Positions 7,427 to 13,156 of a DNA stretch of 13,156 nt are shown here, piece by piece. Under the pieces are notes generated by a model. The model had not been told where the DNA came from, ran no database searches, and saw nothing but the letters and a program-made list of their open reading frames with translations. The position numbers were made by a program, and so were the translations under genes. The DNA comes from Kiritimatiellia bacterium (GTDB lineage: Bacteria; Verrucomicrobiota; Kiritimatiellia; SLAD01), in assembly GCA_007125875.1 (NCBI GenBank), contig SLCI01000154.1, positions 1 to 13,156 on the forward strand, given 5' to 3'. Each line of letters opens with the position of its first letter. The stretch's first letter is position 1.

Positions 7427-8845
7427 TTACCCTGGCATGAGGCCAAACCAATCCCACACACGAGGAGCGACAAGGATAAAGATCAGCAAGCCAATGGCAC
7501 CCACGAGACCGCCGATCAGAGCCATTTGTTTCGTTTGCACTTGTCCCGTGGCATAGGCAATCGCATTGGGCGGCGTACTGATCGGGAGCATCATCGCGAG
7601 CGAGGCTCCGATCGCGACGAAAACAACGGTGGTGACCCGGCTCATGTCTTCACCGAGCGAGACCGCCAGCGAGATGGCAATCGGCACAATCAAGTTTGCG
7701 GTGGCGCTGTTCGAAATCACGGTGCTGAAAACGAGCGCAAACACGCAGAGCGCGCCGGCAATCAGGGCAGGCGCCATTTGGTCCCACGCGATTAGCCCAA
7801 TCAGCCAGCCATCGAGCCCGGTGCGACCAACGCCGGTGCCCAGTGCAATGCCGCCGGCTACCAACCACAATACGCTCCACTGCATGGAGTGGAACTCCTT
7901 ATCGCTGATTAAGCGAGCCGAGAGCATAATGACCACTGGCACGAAACCCACAATCGAGGATGAAATGTTATGTAGAGGCTCAGTGAACCAAAGCAGGATC
8001 GTGAAGCCGGCCACGAAATAGAACAAGATCGCCTGGGGGCTGCGATCATAATCTGAACCAATATCGATCGAGATGGATTGACTGGAGAAGGGGAACAATC
8101 GGACCAACATTTGCCATGTGATCAGCATCAGAATGATCATGAACGGGAAGATCAACGCCATCCAGTGCACAAAACTAATTTGAATGCCCTGTTCATTGAG
8201 GGCGCCCAGCGCGATCGCGTTGGGTGGCGTACCAATCGGTGTGCCCATGCCCCCGACGTTGGCGGCGATCGGGATACAGAGTGCCAGCGCGATGCGGCCT
8301 CGATCGCCATCCGGTAAACGCGCAATCACTGGGAGCACTACGGCCATGAAGGCTGCCGTTGTCGCCGTATTGCTCATGAACATCGAGAAGATAGCCACAA
8401 TCAGCATCAAGCCGAGCACGATGTTGGCCGGCTTCTGGCCAAACGGCTTGAGTAACGTCTTTGCCAGATTGCGGTCGAGTTTGTATTTGGCTGCTCCGTC
8501 AGCGAGGAAGAACCCCCCGAGAAACAACATCAAAATCGGATTGGCGAGGGTTGCAAAAAATACCGCAAAGCCGGGCGCGGCGAAATCATCCGGTAACGGC
8601 ACCATGGCGCGGTCGCTGATCATGATGATGTTGAGGAAAATGATCACCGCAGCTGTCGCGTGCAATGGAATCGCTTCGGTTACCCAGAGCACGATGGCCA
8701 TCAGAAAGATAGCCAGCATACGATGGCCAGCCGGTGAGAGTCCCTCAAAGGTGAAGATGAAAGGGAGCAAAAAAGCGATAACGGCTGTGACTAGACCAAT
8801 ACTTTTGACTGGACCGAGAGCGGCCAATCCAAACATGCGTTTCAT
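7427..8845 (-). CDS. SLC13/DASS-family sodium-coupled anion symporter
   Basis: This 472-residue inner-membrane protein has about 11-12 hydrophobic segments and the inverted-repeat signature of the divalent anion:sodium symporter family. Each half carries the substrate/sodium loop: MSNTATTAAF in the first half and ISNSATANLI in the second, matching the SNT motifs that bind a carboxylate in VcINDY. The paired re-entrant sequences GTPIGTPPNAI and PISTPPNAI are also present. The family imports dicarboxylates, citrate or, in some branches, sulfate. The second motif reads SNS instead of SNT, a small deviation. The ATG at 8845 has AGGA with a 7-base spacer. It lies 23 bases after frr and 4 bases before the kinase gene, and an outer-membrane porin gene follows, suggesting a two-membrane uptake route under two-component control. 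The exact substrate cannot be told. Confidence 0.92.
   Translation of the reverse strand: MKRMFGLAALGPVKSIGLVTAVIAFLLPFIFTFEGLSPAGHRMLAIFLMAIVLWVTEAIPLHATAAVIIFLNIIMISDRAMVPLPDDFAAPGFAVFFATLANPILMLFLGGFFLADGAAKYKLDRNLAKTLLKPFGQKPANIVLGLMLIVAIFSMFMSNTATTAAFMAVVLPVIARLPDGDRGRIALALCIPIAANVGGMGTPIGTPPNAIALGALNEQGIQISFVHWMALIFPFMIILMLITWQMLVRLFPFSSQSISIDIGSDYDRSPQAILFYFVAGFTILLWFTEPLHNISSSIVGFVPVVIMLSARLISDKEFHSMQWSVLWLVAGGIALGTGVGRTGLDGWLIGLIAWDQMAPALIAGALCVFALVFSTVISNSATANLIVPIAISLAVSLGEDMSRVTTVVFVAIGASLAMMLPISTPPNAIAYATGQVQTKQMALIGGLVGAIGLLIFILVAPRVWDWFGLMPG
7430..7433 (-). promoter_or_regulatory. Ribosome binding site favouring the GTG start at 7422
   Basis: AGGG on the minus strand, inside the last codons of the symporter gene, lies 7 bases before the GTG at 7422. 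It is the main reason to prefer that start over the ATG at 7473. Confidence 0.55.
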
Positions 8846-8868
8846 TGGGTGTTCCTGTGCTAGGCGGG

Positions 8869-9432
8869 TTAGACTTCCATGACGTCGGTCTCTTTGGTGG
8901 CGACCAGTTCGTCGATCTTTTTGATGTGATGGTCGGTGGTGGACTGAATTTCTTCCAGTCCGCCATCGCGCTCATCTTCTGAAATTTTGCTGTCTTTCTG
9001 GAGCCCTTTGATGAGCTCATTGGCGTCGCGACGCAAGTTGCGAATCGCGACGCGCTGATCTTCGGCCATTCGTTTAGCGACTTTGATTAGTTCTTTGCGA
9101 CGTTCTTCGCTGAGTTCCGGGATGGGAACGCGGATCACGCGACCATCGTTCATCGGCGTCACGCCGATGTTAGCGGCGAGGATGGCTTTTTCAATCGCGG
9201 GTAAGGCCGAGGGGTCGTAGGGATTGATCACAATCAAGCGAGGTTCCGGCGTCGCAATGCCGGCCAACTCCTTCAGGCGTGTGTTGGCGCCATAATACTC
9301 CACCGCGATGTTCTCGACCAAGCTCGGGGAGGCCTTGCCTGTCCGCAATCCGACGAATTCCTGCTGCAGAAACTCGACGGCCTTGTTCATTTTGTCTTCT
9401 GTCTCGAGTAGAATGTCATCCACAGTGTCCAT
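8869..9432 (-). CDS. frr: Ribosome recycling factor
   Basis: This 187-residue protein is ribosome recycling factor, which with EF-G splits post-termination ribosomes. Family hallmarks are visible in order: LRTGKASPSLV near residue 30, VEYYGANTRLKELA (about 44-57), the INPYDPSALPAIEKAI segment, IRVPIPELSEERRKEL (about 100-115) and RNLRRDANELIK (about 132-143). Length is typical (about 185). The ATG at 9432 is preceded by GAGAGGA (9442-9448) with a 9-base spacer. It follows pyrH by 20 bases, the common pyrH-frr order. Downstream, the usual isoprenoid/lipid genes of proteobacteria (uppS, cdsA) are absent and an anion symporter gene follows instead. The sequence looks more like Verrucomicrobia-type RRF than the E. 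coli protein, by recollection. Confidence 0.98.
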   Translation of the reverse strand: MDTVDDILLETEDKMNKAVEFLQQEFVGLRTGKASPSLVENIAVEYYGANTRLKELAGIATPEPRLIVINPYDPSALPAIEKAILAANIGVTPMNDGRVIRVPIPELSEERRKELIKVAKRMAEDQRVAIRNLRRDANELIKGLQKDSKISEDERDGGLEEIQSTTDHHIKKIDELVATKETDVMEV

Positions 9433-9452
9433 CGTATTAAGTCCTCTCGGTA

Positions 9453-10163
9453 TTACTCTTCGACGACCGTGCCGACCGGTTCACCCTTCAGCACGCGTAC
9501 AATTTCATCGGTTTTAAAGAAGTTGAAAACGATAATTGGTATTTTGTTCTCCTGGCAAAGCGAAAATGCGGCGGCATCCATGATCCGTAACCGCTGTTGT
9601 AGCGCTTCGCCATAGGAAATGCGCTCATACCGTTTCGCATCAGGATGTTTCATCGGGTCAGCGGTGTAAATGCCATCGACCTTGGTACCTTTGATTAGGG
9701 CATCCGCCCGAATTTCGCTCGCCCGCAGCGCCGCGGCGCTGTCGGTGGTGAAGTACGGGTTGCCGGTGCCGGCACCAAAGATCACCACGCGGCCTTTTTC
9801 CAGGTGGCGTAAAGCCCGACGTCGAATAAATGGCTCGGCCAGCGAGGGCATGGCGATCGATGTCATTACCCGCGTATGCACGCCTTCCTTTTCCAGCGCG
9901 GATTGCAGTGCCAAGCTGTTGATGACGGTGGCGAGCATGCCCATGTAATCCCCGGTGGTGCGATCAACGCCACTATTTTCACCGGTGAGCCCACGGAAAA
10001 TATTGCCGCCGCCAACAACAACCGCGATTTCAATGTCCATTTTTCGGACCTTCTTGATTTGGTCCGCAATCGAGATCAGCACATCGGGATCGAGGCTATT
10101 GCCCGTCGATTGATTTTGCAGCGCTTCGCCGCTCAGTTTTAATAACACGCGTTTATAGTGCAT
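9453..10163 (-). CDS. pyrH: UMP kinase (uridylate kinase)
   Basis: This 236-residue cytosolic enzyme of the amino-acid-kinase fold phosphorylates UMP to UDP with ATP in pyrimidine nucleotide synthesis. Motifs seen are LLKLSGEAL near the N terminus (phosphate binding), VVGGGNIFRG (about 48-57), DYMGMLATVINSLAL (UMP site), GAGTGNPYFTTDSAA (about 130-144) and KGTKVDGIYTADP. Length and start are normal, and the ATG at 10163 has GGAG 5 bases upstream. frr follows directly. The usual upstream genes rpsB and tsf are missing here: the gene is head-to-head with the plus-strand sucrose-phosphate synthase gene, so its promoter must lie in the 127-base space 10164-10290 or overlap that gene's start. Confidence 0.98.
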   Translation of the reverse strand: MHYKRVLLKLSGEALQNQSTGNSLDPDVLISIADQIKKVRKMDIEIAVVVGGGNIFRGLTGENSGVDRTTGDYMGMLATVINSLALQSALEKEGVHTRVMTSIAMPSLAEPFIRRRALRHLEKGRVVIFGAGTGNPYFTTDSAAALRASEIRADALIKGTKVDGIYTADPMKHPDAKRYERISYGEALQQRLRIMDAAAFSLCQENKIPIIVFNFFKTDEIVRVLKGEPVGTVVEE

Positions 10164-10180
10164 ATGCTCTCCACGGCGTC

Positions 10181-10209
10181 AGACTAGTACAGCGTTCGCT
10201 TGCTGTAAA
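10181..10209 (-). promoter_or_regulatory. Possible promoter of pyrH
   Basis: On the minus strand a TTTACA box (10204-10209) and a weak TAGTCT box (10181-10186) are separated by 17 bases, placing a start near 10174, just before the GGAG ribosome site. The -10 match is only partial, so this is a candidate, not a firm call. Confidence 0.3.
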
Positions 10210-10247
10210 CCCCCAGAAACAGCGCGAATGGATTTGGTGAACAGATT

Positions 10248-10268
10248 TTGTCATGTTGTCTGTTTGTC
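10248..10268 (+). repeat. Three TTGTC direct repeats at 8-base spacing
   Basis: TTGTC occurs at 10248-10252, 10256-10260 and 10264-10268, each exactly 8 bases after the last, just before the ribosome site of the sucrose-phosphate synthase gene. It could be a regulator binding site for sucrose genes or a chance short repeat. Confidence 0.3.
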
Positions 10269-10278
10269 GACCTGTGTT

Positions 10279-10282
10279 AAGG
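10279..10282 (+). promoter_or_regulatory. Ribosome binding site favouring the ATG at 10291
   Basis: AAGG with an 8-base spacer precedes the ATG at 10291. An upstream in-frame ATG at 10228 would add 21 residues unlike the start of sucrose-phosphate synthases. Confidence 0.55.
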
Positions 10283-10290
10283 TCTTGCTC

Positions 10291-12453
10291 ATGGAAGAAG
10301 ACAATTCAGGACGGTATATCTCGCTGATCAGTGTACACGGTTTGATTCGCGCCGATGACCTCGAGTTGGGGCGGGATGCTGATACCGGGGGGCAAACCCT
10401 TTACGTGGTCGAGCTGGCCGAAGCGTTGGCCCGTCAGCCGGGCGTGCGCCAGGTTGACTTGGTCACGCGCTTGGTTGCCGATGACGCGGTGTCTGATGAT
10501 TACGCGCAGCCCATTGAGCAGGTTACAGATCGGTTTCGGATCGTGCGAATTGCTGCGGGTCCAGAAGAGTATGTTCCGAAAGAGCAACTCTGGGATCACT
10601 TGGACACATTTGTTGATCAGCTCAACACATTCTATCGAGAACAGGATGAATGGCCGGACATCCTGCATAGCCATTACGCGGATGCCGGTTATGTGGGAGC
10701 GCGCTTGTCGCACCTTTCCGGCTTGCCGTTGATCCATACCGGTCACTCTTTGGGGCGCGTGAAGCGTCAGCGCCTATTGGCCAGCGGCTTGTCGAGTGAA
10801 GAGGTCGAAACACTCTACAATATGTCTCGTCGGATTGAGGGCGAAGAGTCCGCGCTCGCCGCGGCGGAGCGCGTGATTACCAGTACGCATCAGGAAATCG
10901 AAGAGCAATATGAGCTGTATGACTATTATCAGCCGCGCCAAATGCGCGTTATTCCGCCGGGTACCGATCTCAAAAAATTCAAGCAACCGGACGGTGCCGA
11001 GTTGGAATCTACCCAATTCGTAAATTTGACCCAACATCTACGGGAGCCGCGCAAGCCAATGATCTTGGCTTTGTCGCGTCCTGATAAGCGCAAGAACATC
11101 AAGAAGCTGATCGAGGCCTACGGCGGATGTCCGGAGCTGACGGAGCTTGCGAACCTCGTGATTGTCGCCGGAAATCGAGAAGACATTGAGGACTTGGATC
11201 GCGGCGCACAAGAGGTCTTTTACTCGCTGTTGACGACCGTCGATCGTTTTGACCTGTATGGCAAGGTGGCATTACCCAAACAGCATCGTCGCGAGGATGT
11301 ATCACTGTTTTATCGTATTGCCGCAGCTACGGGCGGCGTGTTCGTCAATCCAGCTTTAACCGAGCCATTCGGCCTGACCTTGATTGAGGCTGCGGCTTCC
11401 GGTATGCCGATTGTTGCGACGGAGGACGGCGGGCCCCGCGATATTATAGGCAATTGTCATAACGGCTATTTAGTCGATCCGTTGGATGCGAGTGCGATTG
11501 CTGACGCCCTGCTCAAATTGCTCAAGGATCGCGATCTTTGGCAGAGTCATTCGGAACAAGGCTTGGAGGGCGTGCGCGAGTTTTACTCGTGGGACGCCCA
11601 TGCGACGCGTTATCTCAAGCTCGTCGAGTCTGTCGTGAAGCGTGCCGAGCCGTTGGTGCGTGAGCCTGCCGAGCGTCGCGAGGCCCTGTATTATGAGCGC
11701 GCCTTTGTGAGCGGACTGGATCAGAACCTGATCGGTGACGATCAAGCGTTGCGCGATCTCTTGGGTCGGCTGCGGCAAGCGCGCAAGAGTACGGCGTTTA
11801 TTATTGCCACCGGTCGCCGGCTCGATTCAGCGCTCAAGCTCATGCGTGATCACCAAATACCGGAGCCGGACGTCTTGATCACCAGTGGCGGTACAGAAAT
11901 TTACTCGGTGCCGGAACTCTCGCCCGATGTGATCTGGGCGAAGTACATCGACTATCAATGGTCGCCGCGCAAAATCATTGAGCTGTTGTCCGAATATCCG
12001 GGCTTGGAAATGCAGCCCAAGGCTGAGCAAAGCCAGTTCAAATTGAGCTACTACATCGATCCCGCCATCGCGAACGTAGACGAGATCCAGCGGTTACTCT
12101 TACAAGAAGGGCTGTCAGCCCATGTATTGCTCGCTTTCGGGCAGTTCCTCGATGTGATGCCCTCGCGTGCATCGAAAGGATTAGCGCTGCGCTACGTGGC
12201 TGATCGTTGGCAAATTCCGCTCGAACGCATTCTCGTGGCTGGCGGTTCCGGCGCTGATGAAGATATGATGCGGGGCGATACGCTCGCTGTGGTTGTCGCC
12301 AATCGACACAACGAAGAGCTCTCCAGCTTGGTGGACCTCGATCGAATTTACTTCGCCGAACGTCCCTTGGCGGCCGGTATTCTGGAGGCTTTTGATCACT
12401 ATGACTTCTTCGGATCGTGCCAGGATCCGAAACAAAAGGAGCAGGCGGAATGA
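10291..12453 (+). CDS. sps: Sucrose-phosphate synthase with inactive phosphatase-like domain
   Basis: This 720-residue GT4 glycosyltransferase makes sucrose-6-phosphate from UDP-glucose and fructose-6-phosphate. The N-terminal half has DTGGQTLYVVELAEAL (substrate loop), HSHYADAGYVGA, HTGHSLGRVKRQRLL, and IEGEESALAAAERVITST. The nucleotide-sugar domain has VIPPGTD, SRPDKRKNI, and the E-x7-E pair Glu358/Glu366 in TEPFGLTLIEAA. The C-terminal about 240 residues are an HAD sucrose-phosphatase-like domain in which motif I reads SGLDQN (Gly475 where the nucleophile Asp should be) and motif IV reads GGSGADED (Gly652 where Asp should be), so it should not hydrolyse phosphate. Cyanobacterial synthases have the same two-domain layout and similar length. 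The stop overlaps the start of the phosphatase gene (ATGA), so the two enzymes are made together. Start chosen at 10291 from the ribosome site and homology of the first residues. Confidence 0.92.
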   Translation: MEEDNSGRYISLISVHGLIRADDLELGRDADTGGQTLYVVELAEALARQPGVRQVDLVTRLVADDAVSDDYAQPIEQVTDRFRIVRIAAGPEEYVPKEQLWDHLDTFVDQLNTFYREQDEWPDILHSHYADAGYVGARLSHLSGLPLIHTGHSLGRVKRQRLLASGLSSEEVETLYNMSRRIEGEESALAAAERVITSTHQEIEEQYELYDYYQPRQMRVIPPGTDLKKFKQPDGAELESTQFVNLTQHLREPRKPMILALSRPDKRKNIKKLIEAYGGCPELTELANLVIVAGNREDIEDLDRGAQEVFYSLLTTVDRFDLYGKVALPKQHRREDVSLFYRIAAATGGVFVNPALTEPFGLTLIEAAASGMPIVATEDGGPRDIIGNCHNGYLVDPLDASAIADALLKLLKDRDLWQSHSEQGLEGVREFYSWDAHATRYLKLVESVVKRAEPLVREPAERREALYYERAFVSGLDQNLIGDDQALRDLLGRLRQARKSTAFIIATGRRLDSALKLMRDHQIPEPDVLITSGGTEIYSVPELSPDVIWAKYIDYQWSPRKIIELLSEYPGLEMQPKAEQSQFKLSYYIDPAIANVDEIQRLLLQEGLSAHVLLAFGQFLDVMPSRASKGLALRYVADRWQIPLERILVAGGSGADEDMMRGDTLAVVVANRHNEELSSLVDLDRIYFAERPLAAGILEAFDHYDFFGSCQDPKQKEQAE

Positions 12454-13156
12454 GCAAGAAGCGATTGCTATTATGCTGTGACATGGATCGCACAGTGATT
12501 CCTAACGGCGACCAGCCCGAGTCGGGCGGTAGCCGTGAATTATTGACGGACTTCTGTTCACGGCCCGAGGTGACATTCGCCTACGTAACCGGGCGCGACC
12601 GTGCGATGGTGAAAGAGGCTATCGCGTCATACGCGCTGCCCGCGCCCGACTTTGCGATGACGGATGTCGGTACGGTTCTCTATCGCGTGCAGGACGGGGA
12701 GTGGCTTGAAAGCCCGGAATGGATGCAACACATTTCAGTAGATTGGCCTGGATGCGTGCACGAGGACGTCGCCCATTGGTTGAGTGATTTGCCTGGGCTG
12801 CGACTGCAGGAACAAGAAAAACAAAATAATTTTAAAGTCAGCTTCTACGCTGAGAATGCCTCACCCGTGTTGCGACTCGATGTTGAGGGGCGCTTGCAGC
12901 GTCACGGACTTAAGGCCAATGTGGTGGTCAGTATCGACGAATCGTCCGGAACGGGTTTTGTCGATGTCTTGTCCGCACGTGCCAATAAGTATCATGCCGT
13001 TCGCTTTGTGCAACAGATGCTGGGCTATGATGATCAGGAAGTTATTTTCGCCGGCGATAGTGGTAACGATTTGGAAGTGTTGGTCAGTCCGATTCCTGCC
13101 ATTTTGGTCGGGAACGCGACCGAGGCGATTCGTCAGGAAGCCACGCAAAAGTCCGA
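12450..13156 (+). CDS. spp: Sucrose-phosphate phosphatase, 3' end outside the window
   Basis: At least 235 codons of an HAD-superfamily phosphatase (IIB subtype with a cap domain) are present, and the reading frame is open to the window edge. Motif I is DMDRT (nucleophile Asp11, acid Asp13), motif II is YVTGRD, the motif III lysine is in ARANKYHAV, and motif IV is GDSGNDLEV. All catalytic residues that the synthase tail has lost are intact here. The cap includes QNNFKVSFYAE, a segment of the substrate-binding kind. The start ATG overlaps the synthase stop by 4 bases. It should release free sucrose from sucrose-6-phosphate. Related HAD enzymes act on glucosylglycerol or mannosylglycerate phosphates, but the synthase partner makes sucrose-phosphate the most likely substrate. 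Known bacterial sucrose phosphatases are about 244 residues, so little is probably missing, although the C-terminal motifs I would expect are not yet reached. Confidence 0.9.
   Translation, partial: MSKKRLLLCCDMDRTVIPNGDQPESGGSRELLTDFCSRPEVTFAYVTGRDRAMVKEAIASYALPAPDFAMTDVGTVLYRVQDGEWLESPEWMQHISVDWPGCVHEDVAHWLSDLPGLRLQEQEKQNNFKVSFYAENASPVLRLDVEGRLQRHGLKANVVVSIDESSGTGFVDVLSARANKYHAVRFVQQMLGYDDQEVIFAGDSGNDLEVLVSPIPAILVGNATEAIRQEATQKS

Noticed and set aside
7423..7473. The ATG at 7473 gives the kinase an N terminus resembling a lipoprotein signal (hydrophobic run then LASC).
   Set aside because: These codons overlap the end of the symporter gene in another frame, and a GTG with a ribosome site follows at 7422. 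The rest of the protein is cytosolic, so the lipobox is most likely accidental.
8184..8882. A 232-residue open frame on the plus strand opposite the symporter gene.
   Set aside because: It is fully antisense to a clear SLC13 gene, has low-complexity composition and no recognisable domain. It is a shadow frame.
10228..10290. Upstream extension of sucrose-phosphate synthase by 21 residues from an ATG at 10228.
   Set aside because: The added residues do not resemble synthase N termini, and the ATG at 10291 has a better ribosome site. The space is more likely promoter and leader.
12861..13148. A 95-residue minus-strand open frame inside the phosphatase gene.
   Set aside because: It is antisense to the HAD phosphatase coding sequence with intact motifs, and it shows no domain.

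Overview
The window looks like chromosomal DNA of a Gram-negative bacterium of moderate GC. It holds an outer-membrane porin, several good Shine-Dalgarno sites, and almost no non-coding space. The lineage is not certain. The ribosome recycling factor and UMP kinase look to me more like Verrucomicrobiota (Opitutia-type) than Proteobacteria. A palindrome at 58-77, whose reading frame gives REGRAPSRPG, resembles dispersed repeats I recall from Verrucomicrobia. Both points rest on memory and were not searched. Sucrose synthesis genes would fit a marine or salt-exposed organism.

Layout. From 10163 down to 172 there are eleven genes on the minus strand with short gaps or overlaps: pyrH, frr, an SLC13/DASS anion transporter, a soluble histidine kinase with a cyclic-nucleotide-binding-like domain, a receiver-only response regulator (4-base overlap with the kinase), an OprP/OprO-type porin, a soluble PAS histidine kinase, two paralogous LuxR-type response regulators, a VUT-family (YhhQ-like) membrane protein, and an NADPH-dependent FMN reductase. 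The only gap over 100 bases in this run is 2166-2334. From 10291 to the right edge, two genes run on the plus strand: sucrose-phosphate synthase and, overlapping its stop by 4 bases, a sucrose-phosphate phosphatase cut off by the window end. Bases 1-171 hold no gene I can support.

How the genes may work together. The plus-strand pair makes sucrose from UDP-glucose and fructose-6-phosphate, probably as a compatible solute or carbon store. The synthase carries a phosphatase-like tail that has lost its catalytic aspartates, which explains the separate phosphatase. On the minus strand the core genes pyrH-frr run directly into what looks like a regulated uptake module: an outer-membrane anion porin, an inner-membrane sodium/anion symporter and two two-component systems whose sensors have no membrane segments and so must read cytosolic signals. 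The PAS sensor keeps the residues at the positions of the FixL heme ligand (His77) and heme-pocket arginine (Arg97), so it may sense oxygen or another gas. One of its two neighbouring LuxR regulators has glutamate at the phospho-acceptor position (Glu58), so it may be a fixed-state partner of the other. This combined module is the most interesting part of the window; its substrate and signal are inference.
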